64,000 nucleotides of DNA, taken from the NCBI RefSeq assembly GCF_050003625.1, contig NC_134398.1, positions 113,932,145-113,996,144 on the forward strand. Reading direction: 5' to 3'. This document shows positions 21,984 through 33,530 of the stretch, piece after piece. A model generated the notes under the pieces. That model worked only from the letters and a program-made list of their open reading frames with translations, did not search any database and had not been told where the DNA came from. Numbering within the stretch: the first letter of the stretch is position 1; every line of letters begins with the position of its first letter. This DNA is from Haematobia irritans (lineage: Eukaryota > Arthropoda > Insecta > Diptera > Muscidae). Position numbers and translations under genes: made by a program.

Positions 21984-22332
21984 TACCCTCAAGAAGTTAA
22001 ATCGGTCTATATCAATGCCTTACCATACGGACCGGTAAAAATAAATGCGATACAGATTTTTGAGGGTCTAAAATTCCAGTATATTTACATTTTTGTGCAC
22101 ATCGGATAAAAACTACGGTTTCTAGAAGCCCAAGGAGTTAAGTCTGGAGATCGGTCTATGTGGAGGCATGGGTCGACACCAGGGTTGGCCTGTCACAAAC
22201 TGTGACTTTTGCGACATATATTTGCGACGGTATAATACGTATGTCGCAAAAGTCGTAAACCTACTGTAAAAAACCTAATTTTGAATAGAGGAAATCCTGA
22301 ACATTTTTAAATTTAGTTTGACAGCATTCGAT

Positions 22333-22862
22333 CACACAAAAAAATATTTTTCTGATTCAATCACGAAATTATTTGATCCAATTAATTTTTTAATTGAAAT
22401 GTCTTCAATAACGAAAATGATAGTATCAATCACTGTTTTAATTGGGCATAGAAAAAATCCTTGATTAAAAAATTAATTGATGTCATTAGCAATTTTCAAT
22501 TAATTTTTTAATTGATTCAATTAAAAATTTAATTGATATTGAATGCAAACCCCAATAAATTTTTTATTTAAAAAGGTAACTATTTTCAACTACTTTCTGA
22601 ATTGGCTTAGAGTTTTTATTTTGATTAAGAAATGTTCATCACTTTTTTTAACTGACTTAGTCTTCTGAATTTGATTAAAAAGTTAATTCTATCAATTAAT
22701 TTTTTAATTAAAAATTTTAAAATTTTCAATCATTGACTAATTAACCCAATGTTTCTATCTTGAATAAAAAGTTAATTGTATCAATTAATTTATTAATTGA
22801 AAAAACATTCAACTTCAATTAACTTTTTAATTGGAAATAATCTGGTGATATTTTTTTCTGTG
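22333..22862. mobile_element. CAC-type MITE rich in AATTAA words, AT duplication
   Basis: The ends CACACAAAAAAATATTTTTC and reversed CACAGAAAAAAATATCACC are inverted. AT flanks both sides (22331-22332 and 22863-22864). The interior is filled with AATTAATTTTTTAATTGA-like palindromes every 30-60 bases. It has no ORF of its own. Confidence 0.75.
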
Positions 22863-22890
22863 ATGTGAGTTTCTGCAGAAATTTGTGAAA

Positions 22891-23089
22891 GTTTTCCCAC
22901 GGTCAAGCCTATTTTCTTAGATGGTATAGAAATTCCCGTTGGTGAGTGTACAAAATACCTTGGGGTTATATTGGACAGTTCACTTAAGTTCACTTAAAGC
23001 TAAGTAAGGACGAGAAAATCCACGGTTACCCTGTACTCGTGCAAAAGCCAATAGGGAAAATGTGGGGACTGAAACCGAAAATTGTGAAC
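22891..23089 (+). pseudogene. Diverged LINE ORF2 fragment
   Basis: It matches the short stretch between the reverse transcriptase and RNase H of the LINE at 43414-48369: GIEIPVGECTKYLGVILD and the downstream KKPIGKMWGLKPKIV region, with frameshifts. It is clearly more diverged than the other copies, so it is an older or sister-family insertion. Both ends are truncated. Confidence 0.7.
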
Positions 23090-24318
23090 ATTTCTAAGAA
23101 TTGAAACTTCTTCGAACATACAATCGTCTTGCATATCATCGAATTCGCTGCCTAGCTGACGCGACTAAAGTTTTTAGAGTTGCGACTTTTGTTACTTTTC
23201 TACATTTACGACGTGTATGTGACGTTTACAACTTTGCGACAGTCGCAAACCTAAAAAAGTTTGATACAGACCATCTCTGGTCGACACACACCATATTCGG
23301 CTGACCTATTTGTGGTCAGCCGGATTCCAGAAGTCATAGAAATAACTTCGGGAGTTAAGTCTATATGGGGGCTATACCAAAACATGAACCAATACTCACA
23401 CCTTATAATGTTCCTCAAATACCTCTAGAATTGCACTTTCAGACGAATTGGGTGAAAACTACGAATTCTAGAAGGCCAAGAAGTAAAATCGGGAGATCAG
23501 TCTATATAGGGGCTATACCAAAACATGGACCGATACGGACCATTTTCGACACACCTCTTTATGGTACTAAAATACCTCTAGATTTCTAATTTCCGCTAAA
23601 TTGGATAAAAACTACGGATTCTAGAAGCCCCAGAAATAAAGTCGGGAGATGGGTCTATATGGGCTATATCAAATCATGGACCGATACCTTAAAAATACCT
23701 CTAGATTTTCAAACAAATCGGTTAGACGCCCAAGAAGTAAAATCGGACGATCGGTGTATATGGGGGTTATACCAAAAAATAAACCGATACACCTCAATTT
23801 CGGTACACCTATTTGTGGTCCCAAAATACATCTAGATGACCAAGAATAAAAATCGGGTGATCGGTCTATATGGCGGCTCTAACAAAACATGAACCGATAC
23901 GGACCATTTTCGACACACCTCTTTATGGTCCTAACGTACCTCTAGATTTTCAATTTCAGGCAAATCGGATAGTAAATACAGAAGCCCAAGAAGCAAAATC
24001 GGGAGATCGGTCTATATGGGGGCTATACCAAAACATGGACTGAGGGGCACCATTTTCGGCACACCTTTTTATGGTCCTCAAGTACCTCTAGATTTTCAAT
24101 TTCAGGCAAATTGGATAAAAACTGCGGTTTTTATAAGCCCAAGAACCCAAATCGGGATATAGCCGAACCCAAATCGGGATGGACCCATATAGCCCATCTT
24201 CCAACTTGACCTGTCTGCAAACAAAAAACAAATCTGTGCCAAATTTCAGGACTACAGCGCCATTATTGAAGGCTGTATCGTGATTACAACAGACAGACGG
24301 ACATGCTTATAACATATA

Positions 24319-25162
24319 AAGGGTGATACGGTCAAAATTTGGTCAAGAGAAAACGCGTGTAAATCGGTGAAATCGTTTATTAAAAAAATCAAATTAAATT
24401 TCTTTTTCAAGTTCAATTAGTATAAAATTCAGGAAAAATATTCAGTTAGGCTTTCGCTTTTCCAAATCCGAATTGCCGGGCCTAACGCTTGACACCTGTC
24501 ATCAGATTTTGCCGTATAAAACTCCTGTCCCGGAAGCTGCTTGTAGTCGGCTTTGACGTAGGTTTCGTCGTCCATTACCACGCAGTCAAACTTCGTCAGC
24601 ATCGTCGTGTACAGCCTCCGGGATCGCGCTTTGGCCGTCGTATTTTGTTTATCATCGCGATTTGGAGTCACTACCTTCTTGTAAGTCGATAGCCCGGCTC
24701 GTTTTTTGGCTCGATGCACGGTTGTAGACGATACACCCAGCTTATTTGCGGCATCTCGAAGAGAGAGGTTAGGGTTTCGCTTGAAACTACCGGCAACTCT
24801 CTTTGTCGTCTCAGCGGCTTCCGGTTTTCGATTTCCCCCCGATCCAGACTTCCTGACTGTTGACAAACGTTCCCCAAACACTTTAATTACATTTGTAACG
24901 GTTGATTTGGCAACTTTTAGCGATTTTGCCAGCTTTGCGTGCGAATAGCTCGGATTTTCGCGATGCGCGAGCAAAATGTTGATACTCTGCTCTTCTTGCT
25001 TGGACGGCATTTTGACAACTGAAGAGTGAATTCCAAAATCAAAATAGGAGCAACATTCTACACACACACCTTCAAAATGAGGGGTGTTCAGTGTTTTTTA
25101 AATGCAAAATTGAAAGAAATACGTCAAGTTTATATTGACCAAATTTTGACCGTATCACCCTT
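24319..25162 (-). mobile_element. Mariner/Tc1-type element, deletion derivative, 29-bp inverted ends
   Basis: Both ends begin AAGGGTGATACGGTCAAAAT and match for about 29 bases. TA flanks both sides (24317-24318 and 25163-25164). The element keeps the N-terminal two-thirds of a transposase gene (24429-25010, reverse), but the region with the second and third catalytic acids has been deleted. The near-perfect ends suggest fairly recent movement supplied in trans. Confidence 0.85.
24429..25010 (-). pseudogene. Tc1/mariner transposase, N-terminal part
   Basis: The first ATG in context starts MPSKQEEQ (25010). Two helix-turn-helix segments follow: SYSHAKLAKSLKVAKSTVT, and LSLRDAANKLGVSSTTVHRA, as in the paired-like DNA-binding domain of this superfamily. 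A basic stretch and the first catalytic block CVVMDDETYVKAD come next. After GQEFYTAK the frame passes a deletion joint into an unrelated tail (IRIWKSESLTEYFS). It could bind its ends but not catalyse (inference). Confidence 0.8.
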
Positions 25163-25177
25163 TAGTTTATTTTTGCG

Positions 25178-26133
25178 ATGGGAAAAGCCAAAGAAACGCT
25201 TCCTGAAACATATTGTCGTAAAAGATTTAAAAGATGGAGGCCCATATCGAGAGATCGCTAACAAAATATAACATACCAGTTGGATTTATAAATAAAATAA
25301 AAAATCAGCAGGTCGCCCAAAAAACTTTCGCCTGCTGATAGAAGCGAAGCTAAGCGATTGATCGTTATCGGTGCAGTAAATACAGCTGTTGAGTCAAACA
25401 AATATTAAATGAGGATCAAAACTGGTCGTAGAAGCCAATGGATTAGTAGCCAGGGCAAAGCCAAAAAAACCGCTTTTGACCGCTTTTGATAAAAACCGAA
25501 AAAACGCTTGGACTTTTCAATACGAAAACTTCACAATAAACGATTGGATGCCGGTAACTTGGTCAGTTGAGATAAAAATCAATCGAATTAGCTCTGATGG
25601 ATGGCAATGGACATGGGTGGATAAATGTGTTGGAGTTAAAGAGCGAAATATTTGCCAAACATTAAAATTTGGAGGTGGCTCATGAATGGCTTGGGGATGT
25701 TTTCGTGGAAACCAACTTGGAGTACTTCGCAGAATCAGAGGTAAAATGTGTACTGCGGACTATATCACCATTCTTGAAGACTCATATCTTCCAAGTCTGG
25801 ACATATTCGGCTTGGAACCAGGACAAAACGACACCTTTATGCAGGATAACAATTCTAATCATACTGCGAAAAAGACTAAAAAGTGGTCCGAAGAAAATGG
25901 TATCAAGCTTTTCCCTAATCGCCCGATTTAAACCCAATCGATCACCTTTGGTCTTTTTTAAAAATAATGATTTTTGCTAAAAACCATCCGCCTAAGACCG
26001 TTGATGAACATGGGACCGTTCTATTGAAGCATGGGTAAATATTGATCCAGAAGTGCTAAATAAACTCGTTAAAAGTATGCTAAAAAGAATAAAAGCAGTT
26101 ATGAAAGCACGCGGAGGTCACACAAAATACTGA
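25178..26133 (+). pseudogene. Tc1-like transposase pseudogene
   Basis: It starts MGKAKETLPE and ends MKARGGHTKY before TGA (26131-26133), the typical Tc1 C-terminus. Recognisable blocks are WTWVDKCVGV, a stop within GGGS-MAWGCFRGN, LEDSYLPSLDIFGLEPGQ, and FMQDNNSNHTAKKTKKW (second acid region). Stops and frameshifts occur throughout. It lies directly beside the mariner element at 24319-25162, sharing no sequence with it. Terminal repeats were not identified. Confidence 0.8.
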
Positions 26134-26364
26134 TAGAAATCTAGTACGACTTTTCCGCTGGGGGTCATAATTGTTCACAATTAAGCCCTTGTATTAATAT
26201 CTGCTAAAACTTTATATTCAAAGAATTATTTTAAGTTTCTGTATTTTTGTATGCGGAGGAGTGTATTTAAAATAATTAAAAAAGTTGACATTAAAATGAA
26301 TAAAATAAAAAGTTTTGTTACATTTTCTTAAAAACTTGTATTTTATGAACAATTTTGTCCTTTA
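26134..26364. other. Gene-free tail of the Tc1 copy
   Basis: AT-rich sequence, probably the 3' untranslated part and end of the Tc1-like element. Nothing else is seen. Confidence 0.35.
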
Positions 26365-27360
26365 CTTTATATGGGTGCTATATCTAAATCTGAATCGATT
26401 TCAACCAAAATTGGCATGTATATCGGGAAAGTTAATTCTACTCCCTGTACAAAATTTAAAGCATATCAGGGTAAAACTCTGGCTTCTGGGGCCATATAAG
26501 TGTATATCGGGCGAAAGAGCTATATCTAAATCTGAACCGATTTCAACCAAATTCGGCACACTTTACGACACTATTAATTTAATTAATTGGAAGCAAATTG
26601 GGCTTAAATTCTAAAACTGAACCGATTTGGATGATATTTTGCAGGTTTAGTTGATATACTGAAGGTTACCTTGTGCTAAATTTGAGTAAGATCGGTTTAT
26701 AAATAAGGTAGTAAAGTTATTAGGGGTACATTTTTCAAAAAACGGACAATACATATATATGGGAGCTATATCTAAATCTGAAGCAATTTTGATGATATTT
26801 TGTAGGTTTGGTTGCGTTTACAATAGATTACCATTTGCTGAATTTGAGTAAGATCGGTTAATAAATGAGGCCACTATGGTCAAAAATAAGGTTATTAGGG
26901 TACATTTTTGAAAATAGGGCGCTACATATATATGGGAGCTATATCTAAATCTGAACCGATTTGAATGATATTTGGCAGGTTTAGTTGATAATACAGAAGG
27001 TTAATGTGTGCTAAATTTTAGTAAGCGGTTGATAAATAAGGGGTTTTATGGCCAAACTTGGGAAAATCGGGCGATACATAGATGGGAGCTATATCTAAAT
27101 TCGATCCGATTTCTTCCAACTTCAATAGCGTTCGTCCTTGTGGCAAAAAAAAAAACACTCTGTATTAATATTCATCTAAATCGGTTAATAACTGCGACCA
27201 GAATCCTGCGAACAACAAATCATGGACAGACGGACGGACACCAAGCGCTAGATCGTCTCAGGAGGTGGTTCTGAGTCGATCGATATATATTTTATAGGGT
27301 CTAAAATCAATATTTCTGGTAGGTAAATTTTTTGGCAGATGAAAGTTATTATACCCTGAA
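26365..27360 (+). mobile_element. DINE-III element, 5'-truncated
   Basis: It has repeating TATATGGGAGCTATATCTAA ATCTGAACCGATTT units, then GACAGACGGACGGACACC, a reversed core (GAGTCGATCGATATATATTT) and the end TTATACCCTGAACCAC. The head with the GTCGGGCGG palindrome is missing. Confidence 0.7.
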
Positions 27361-27596
27361 CCACTACCCTAAACCACGTATAAACAGTCGTTTCTGGCAT
27401 GAATGATTTCTGTGTAATTTCCTATGATACTGGAAACTCTTGGAAGTGGAAGGAATTGTCGCCTACCCAATATGTTTTAATGTATACAGTTGCAATCCAA
27501 AAACCACTTCGATCTTGACAAAATATAAACATTATGTTACCTCTCAGTAACCTACATGTTCTATAAAAATCCTGCATGTTCTATTGAAATCGCTTG
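27361..27596. other. Unassigned interval
   Basis: No gene and no recognisable family. Sequence of ordinary complexity. Confidence 0.35.
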
Positions 27597-28357
27597 AATC
27601 GAAGGGTCGTGGGTTCAATCCGTGCGTTGACCGAACACCAAAAAGTTCTTTTACATATATTCTAAAAATATTCGGAAGATTCAGAAAAGGTTTTTGCTTT
27701 TTGCTTTAAGAAAGTTTATTTGGAAGATAAGTATATACTTTTTGTGATAAACGTTTATTATTTTCCAGGATATAAAAACAATTTCAAAAAGACTAACTCA
27801 AAAAAATAATCTTTTCTGGCTAGTTGCATTTTCCCTCACATCTTTCTCACTTCCACGAGCTTTTTTTATTCTTATCACCTTTTTCTGTAATACAAACAAT
27901 GTAGAAGAAATTTTTCGATTTTATAATTTTTTTAAATTTTACCTTTCGCGGACCAGAAAAATCTAAATGTTCGCACATATTATTAAATAATCTCATAGAC
28001 CTATGAATTGGTTCATTCAAAGCATAAGTTGATGAATGTTCGGAAGATTCCGAAAAGGTGTTCAACATTACATAACTACTACTATATTAAATTTATACGT
28101 ACTATGACACTTTAAAATGTGTCTTATTAAAGACTTAAAGTCAGAAAAGAACAGTGCTTGATACAAACGAAATGGACTGTGTTGTTGGTTCAAAAATATT
28201 TTTTTATTGAAAAAATAAAAATTTTGTAACAAACGATTTTTTTTTTTGGTGACAAAAGTTTAAAATTTTCGAAGAAATTCAAAAAACTCTAACAAAAGAA
28301 AAACGTTTTCGGTACACGTTTTCCAAACGTTTTTTTTTCTTTGCGAGTATACGCTTT
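27597..28357 (+). mobile_element. CAC-C relic with module A remnant
   Basis: 27600-27645 is the end of module A (GGGTCGTGGGTTCAATCCGT .. GAACACC). It is followed by CAC-C blocks in rearranged order: CTCACATCTTTCTCACTTCC, TTCTGTAATACAAACAATG, AAACGAAATGGACTGTG and the right end GTTTTTTTTTCTTTGCGAG. Module B and much of the middle are gone. 27950-28020 is an unrelated small insert. Confidence 0.5.
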
Positions 28358-28811
28358 CCAAATGTTTTTATACTCTACGCCTAGGGTTGCCAAACGGGAT
28401 TGATTTGGGTTGATTGTCAAGTTTTTTATTCCGTGTCAAGTGAAAAAGTGGCATTATGTGTTTTGGGTCAGAATAGAACCGTATTGATTTTGGAAGAATT
28501 TGGTTCAGATTTAGGTATAGCTCCATATATATCTTTCGCCCGATATGTACTTATATGACTTTAAAAGCCAGAGTTTTACTCTGATTTATATAAAATTTTG
28601 CACAAGGAGCACAATTGACGTTCTTACTGTGCGTGTTAAATTTTGATTGAATCGGATTAGGTTTTCATATAAGTAGTGATGTAATGATCGTCGGAAGTAG
28701 AATTAACATAGTAACTATGCTTATCAACTTTGGTTGAAATTGGTTCAGATTTAGATATAGCTCCTATATATATTTTCGCGTGATTTACACTCATATAACC
28801 ACAGAGTAAAG

Positions 28812-29345
28812 TAATGAAATTTTAAAATTTTAATATTATCATTATATTTGGGACACAAATTTTGTAAATTTGCGTCCATCCATTAAAGTCTTTAAACTGA
28901 GGCTAATTTTCCTTAAAGTAAAGAAACACATGTTTGATTTAATGAAATTGTCCTTAACTTAACTGAAATATTGAATCGTTAGATTTAAAATAAACACGCT
29001 TCAAATATAAGTTAGGACTTATTTTGAGGATTTAGCGTCTTTGGTTTAAAGTTTTTTTTTTTTTTGAATTAAGAAAACATTTTTTACTTTGAAGTATCCG
29101 TCATAATTTGAATTTTTTAACTGGCATTTGTTTGTACGTGAGTACCTTTATTAATAAACCGCGTAAAGAGAATGCAAATTTGATAAATGAATTCTTAATT
29201 TCATTGGTCCTCGATTTAAAGCCAGATAAAAAAATGTTTTTAAAAAATATCTTTATTTTAAAGAAGCCGCATCTTTGGCTCAGAATCAATACCAAAAAAA
29301 GTGAAGGTCAAAATCTGTGGATCAAAGTAAACTTTTTTTTGAGTG
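28812..29345. mobile_element. CAC-type element with TTTAAAG words
   Basis: The right end ..AAACTTTTTTTTGAGTG is followed by TA (29346-29347). The left boundary is approximate. The interior (GGCTCAGAATCAATACC, ending AAAGTG) is the reverse of part of the 35973-36580 element, so they are one subfamily. Frames seen on both strands here are not convincing genes. Confidence 0.5.
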
Positions 29346-29618
29346 TATATATATTTTTCTGATTTTTACAAAAATGCCCAAAATAAGCACATTATCCTTG
29401 TAAAATCGTCACTGCTATTTCGAAATCTTGTAGAAATGACTCCAATTTTCCTATATATTCAATACATATGTATCGACCGATAAATCATAAATACACTTTT
29501 GCGATGTTGCCTAAAAATTGTTTTAGATTCAAATGTTTCCCACATTTTTTACTAACATTGTGTTCCACCCCAGAACATTAGCCGACTGACATTTTTAGTT
29601 AATAGACTTTGTAGAAGT

Positions 29619-29971
29619 AGGGAGCCACCGTGGTGCAATGGTTAGCATGCCCGCCTTGCATACACAAGGTCGTGGGTTCGATTCCTGCTACGACCGAACA
29701 CCAAAAAGTTTTTCAGCGGTGGATTATCCCACCTCAGTAATGCTAGTAACATTTCTGAGGGTTTCAAAGCTTCTCTAAGTGGTTTCACTGCAATGTGGAA
29801 CGCCGTTCGGACTCGGCTATAAAAAGGAGGTCCCTTGTCATTGAGCTTAACGTGGAATCGGGCAGCACTCAGTGATAAGAGAGAAGTTCACCACTGTGGT
29901 ATCACAATGGACTGAATAGTCTAAGTGAGCCTGATACATCGGGCTGCCACATAACCTAACCTAACCTAACC
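29619..29971 (+). mobile_element. tRNA-headed SINE, complete
   Basis: The head (29625-29695) has an A-box-like GTGGTGCAATGGTTAGC and a perfect B-box GGTTCGATTCC. A 200-base body follows (CACCTCAGTAATGCT, GGAACGCCGTTCGGACTCGG). From 29896 to the end it is the same tail as the LINE, finishing in CCTAACC repeats. The 10-bp target duplication TTGTAGAAGT is at 29609-29618 and 29972-29981. The shared tail implies mobilisation by the LINE machinery (inference). Confidence 0.9.
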
Positions 29972-30090
29972 TTGTAGAAGTCTAACTAATTTTGTTCAGA
30001 TCGAGTCAGATTTAAATATATGTATGTGGGAACAAAAACAAACACCGGATTTGATATAGTATCAAAAATGTGGATTTCTTTTTAGATGTT

Positions 30091-30674
30091 ACAACAATGG
30101 GATAGTGCATACAAAACTAAAATGGGTATGTTTTTATCTACATCAGCATCAATTTTTTGTGGCATCGAAAGAAGTCGAGGCGGTACAAAGCAAATAATTT
30201 TAAAAATATTAAATTCATATTGAATGCAATCAGACGTAAAAATATTTCATTCCTAATGTTTACGTAAAGTAATAAATCGATCGAAATCAAGAAAAGAAAA
30301 AAATTAGGAATTCGAAATTTATATTATTCAAATTTATTTTCAAAGTTTAGAAAGAATATGTTTTACAAAAGATTTTTCCTTAACTATACTTATCGCCAAT
30401 GTTAACTGCTTGCCGGTCAGACAGAATATTTAGAGATCGATGTGATTATCAAAAGTAATGAGGAGGCCCCAAATATTTTAGTTTGAAATAATAAGGGAAA
30501 TGTATCTCATTGGTTTCCAGCTAAGGTTCTTTTTTATTACTAATTATGTATAGTTACTCATGACAATGAGCGAGAGTAATGTATGTCGCTAGAAATGCAA
30601 TATGCATTAATAACAAAAAAAAAACAACAACAACAACAAGCTCAATGTATGCATTGCATATGCTAATGCACAAG
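30091..30674. other. Unassigned interval
   Basis: No recognisable family and no convincing gene. A (CAA)n run lies at 30620-30640. Confidence 0.4.
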
Positions 30675-31101
30675 CAGAGAATGAAGCCTCCGAGTCGCGC
30701 CGCCGATTTTAGCCGTCGCCGACCCGTTTTTAGCAGTCGACGCCGCCGCCGAATATGTCGACTCATCTCGACTCAAATTTAGCCGCCAATTAATCTAAAA
30801 TATTGATTTATATCAGAAAAATTTAATAATATTTGTTATAGTTTTTGCCAAAATTTTGAACTTTCCACTTTCAATCAATTAGTATCAAGTTGCTATAACA
30901 GTTTTACAAAAATGTAGCTCAAAAAATTTGAATGAAATGTAAATTTGATTGTAAGATTGGTTGTACAACTAATCTCACTACAATTCGGAAAACTTCAAAC
31001 TGATTTTATAATAGATAATTTTCCGCCGCCGAACAGACAATTTTTTATCGGCTTAGCCGTCAAGCCGCCGCCGACAAAAAATGGGTCGGCTTCATTCTCT
31101 G
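30675..31101. mobile_element. GC-ended hAT MITE, 8-bp duplication (T/C)GCACAAG
   Basis: The ends CAGAGAATGAAGCCTCCGA and reversed CAGAGAATGAAGCCGACCC are inverted. The flanks TGCACAAG (30667-30674) and CGCACAAG (31102-31109) match in 7 of 8 bases. Subterminal GCCGCCGAC/GTCGGCGGC words give the ends high GC in an AT-rich middle. The arginine-rich frames over it are codon by-products of GCC/CGC repeats. Confidence 0.8.
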
Positions 31102-31491
31102 CGCACAAGCTAATGCTACGAGTATTGTAGTTGCTATTTCTATCTTATTGCTTGTTAAAGAGGATAGAAAAAAATGAGAGCAATATGAATCGAACCCTAA
31201 AGCTGAGTACTATGTTCAGTTTTCAAGCTGAAAAACAGCTTGTTTTCACGGTTACTTTTTTAAATTAATTAATTTAGAAATATAAAATTATTTGCAATCA
31301 ATTCCTTGGACTTTTTCAATCCATTATTTGGCAAGACGTGATCAAAATACAATCGTCTTCATAAATATATTTGTACTTTTAATTTAGTGTTTTGGTGGAA
31401 AACCCGAACACCTTAAGCTGAGTACTATGTTCAGTTTTCAAGCTGAAAACCAGCTTGTTTTCACGGTTACTTTTTTTAATTAATTAATATA

Positions 31492-32425
31492 AAGGGTGAT
31501 TTGTTAAGAGCTTGATAACTTTTTTAAAAAAAAAAAACGCATAAAATTTGCAAAATCTCATCGGTTCTTTATTTGAAACGTTAGATTGGTCCATGACATT
31601 TACTTTTTGAAGATAATTTCATTTAAATGTTGACCGCGGCTGCGTCTTAGGTGGTCCATTCGGAAAGTCCAATTTTGGGCAACTTTTTCGAGCATTTCGG
31701 CCGGAATAGCCCGAATTTCTTCGGAAATGTTGTCTTCCAAAGCTGGAATAGTTGCTGGCTTATTTCTGTAGACTTTAGACTTGACGTAGCCCCACAAAAA
31801 ATAGTCTAAAGGCGTCAAATCGCATGATCTTGGTGGCCAACTTACCGGTCCATTTCTTGAGATGAATTGTTCTCCGAAGTTTTCCCTCAAAATGGCCATA
31901 GAATCGCGAGCTGTGTGGCATGTAGCGCCATCTTGTTGAAACCACATGTCAACCAAGTTCAGTTCTTCCATTTTTGGCAACAAAAAGTTTGTTAGCATCG
32001 AACGATAGCGATCGCCATTCACCGTAACGTTGCGTCCAACAGCATCTTTGAAAAAATACGGTCCAATGATTCCACCAGCGTACAAACCACACCAAACAGT
32101 GCATTTTTCGGGATGCATGGGCAGTTCTTGAACGGCTTCTGGTTGCTCTTCACTCCAAATGCGGCAATTTTGCTTATTTACGTAGCCATTCAACCAGAAA
32201 TGAGCCTCATCGCTGAACAAAATTTGTCGATAAACACATTTCGAACCGAACACTGATTTTGGTAATAAAATTCAATGATTTGCAAGCGTTGCTCGTTAGT
32301 AAGTCTATTCATGATGAAATGTCAAAGCATACTGAGCATCTTTCTCTTTGACACCATGTCTGAAATCCCACGTGATCTGTCAAATACTAATGCATGAAAA
32401 TCCTAACCTCAAAAGAATCACCCTT
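31492..32425 (-). mobile_element. Mariner-like element, copy 2 (deletion derivative)
   Basis: Same family and ends as 20484-21418, flanked by TA (31490-31491 and 32426-32427). Its internal deletion joins a different point (after the SVRN region) from copy 1. The remaining transposase frame is 31600-32253. Confidence 0.85.
31600..32253 (-). pseudogene. Mariner-like transposase, C-terminal part (copy 2)
   Basis: From YRQILFSDEAHFW to HLNEIIFKK it is the same protein segment as at 20608-21309, with all three acidic blocks intact. The frame opens across the deletion joint without an ATG. The true start ATG (near 32310, MNRLTNEQRLQ) is in another frame. Not functional alone. Confidence 0.8.
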
Positions 32426-32744
32426 TAGAAATATAAAATTATTTGCAATCAATTCCTTGGATCTTTTCCTTCCATTATTTGGTAAGTCTTTATCAAAATA
32501 TAATCGTCTTCATACATACTTTTGTACTTTTAGTTTAGTGTTTTGGTGAAAAACCCTAACATAGTCACCTTTAATGCAAAAACAATTTTATATGGGAAAT
32601 TTGATAAACGTGAACAATTATTTTAGTAATGCAGTGTAGACGATAAATAAAGCATTAATGAACTTATAATTTTAACATAATGCAAAGAAATTTAACAGAA
32701 TGCAAGGAAATATAAAGAAATAAAGTACAGAGTCAGTTAAAGTA

Positions 32745-33528
32745 AAGGGTGATTCTTTTGAGGTTAGGATTTTCATGCATTAGTATTTGACAGATCACGT
32801 GGGATTTCAGACATGGTGTCAAAGAGAAAGATGCTCAGTATGCTTTGACATTTCATCATGAATAGACTTACTAACGAGCAACGCTTGCAACAACGGGATG
32901 CCCATGCATCCCGAATAATGCACTGTTTGGTGTGGTTTGTACGCTGGTGGAATCATTGGACCGTATTTTTTCAAAGATGCTGTTGGACGCAACGTTACGG
33001 TGAATGGCGATCGCTATCGTTCGATGCTAACAAACTTTTTGTTGCCAAAAATGGAAGAACTGAACTTGGTTGACATGTGGTTTCAACAAGATGGCGCTAC
33101 ATGCCACACAGCTCGCGATTCTATGGCCATTTTGAGGGAAAACTTCGGAGAACAATTCATCTCAAGAAATGGACCGGTAAGTTGGCCACCAAGATCATGC
33201 GATTTGACGCCTTTAGACTATTTTTTGTGGGGCTACGTCAAGTCTAAAGTCTACAGAAATAAGCCAGCAACTATTCCAGCTTTGGAAGACAACATTTCCG
33301 AAGAAATTCGGGCTATTCCGGCCGAAATGCTCGCAAAAGTTGCCCAAAATTGGACTTTCCGAATGGACCACCTAAGACGCAGCCGCGGTCAACATTTAAA
33401 TGAAATTATCTTCAAAAAGTAAATGTCATGGACCAATCTAACGTTTCAAATAAAGAACCGATGAGATTTTGCAAATTTTATGCGTTTTTTTTTTTAAAAA
33501 GTTATCAAGCTCTTAACAAATCACCCTT
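32745..33528 (+). mobile_element. Mariner-like element, copy 3 (deletion derivative)
   Basis: Same ends, flanked by TA (32743-32744 and 33529-33530). The deletion is larger and has a third joint (after GAGCAACGCTTGCAACAA). Only 318 bases separate it from copy 2, which is in the opposite orientation. Confidence 0.85.
32893..33422 (+). pseudogene. Mariner-like transposase, C-terminal part (copy 3)
   Basis: It starts MHPE followed by a stop where the other copies have Lys (AAA to TAA). It is then open from CTVW through NVTVNGDRYRSML, the QQDGATCHTA and DLTPLDYFLWG blocks, to the end. The first catalytic acid is lost in the deletion. One residue near the end (MLAKVAQ) differs from copies 1 and 2 (MLEKVAQ). 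Confidence 0.75.
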
Positions 33529-33530
33529 TA

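Larger units (their letters stand above)
22180..23279. mobile_element. hAT element, 8-bp duplication GTCGACAC
   Basis: The ends CAGGGTTGGCCTGTCACAAA and reversed CAGAGATGGTCTGTATCAAA are inverted with mismatches. GTCGACAC flanks both sides (22172-22179 and 23280-23287). The interior near the ends repeats GCGACTTTTG/GTCGCAAA words. A CAC-type MITE (22333-22862) and a LINE fragment (22891-23089) lie inside. No transposase is seen. Confidence 0.85.
21421..24316 (-). mobile_element. DINE-II element, reverse, with nested insertions
   Basis: It begins (as its tail reversed) CAGTAAGTTCGGCCGGGCCG and TACCCACCACCATG. It runs through reverse 153-bp-type units (CGGTCTATATGGGGGCTATA) to the ACAGACAGACGGACATGC tract at 24285-24305. 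It is broken by a small MITE (21815-21983) and a hAT (22180-23279). The mariner element at 24319 cuts off the core end. Confidence 0.75.
28490..30090 (-). mobile_element. DINE-III element, reverse, split twice
   Basis: Reverse units (AGATATAGCTCCTATATATA, TTTCGCGTGATTTACACTC) run to about 28810. The family resumes at 29346 (reverse of the AAAAATGCCCAAAATA region) and continues to about 30090 (GATTTGATATAGTATCAAAA). It is interrupted by a CAC-type element (about 28812-29345) and by the SINE 29619-29971. Confidence 0.65.
31200..32560 (+). repeat. 216-bp tandem duplication, second unit split by a mariner element
   Basis: Unit 1 (31200-31412, CTGAGTACTATGTTCAGTTT .. GGTGGAAAACCCGAACA) is repeated from 31416. 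Unit 2 is split by the mariner-like insertion (31492-32425) and resumes at 32426 (TAGAAATATAAAATTATTTG). Unit 1 is thus the empty site for that insertion. Confidence 0.8.

Noticed and set aside
30554..30782. Arginine- and serine-rich small proteins on both strands
   Set aside because: They arise from GCCGCC/CGCCGC words in a hAT MITE end and run across the insertion boundary.
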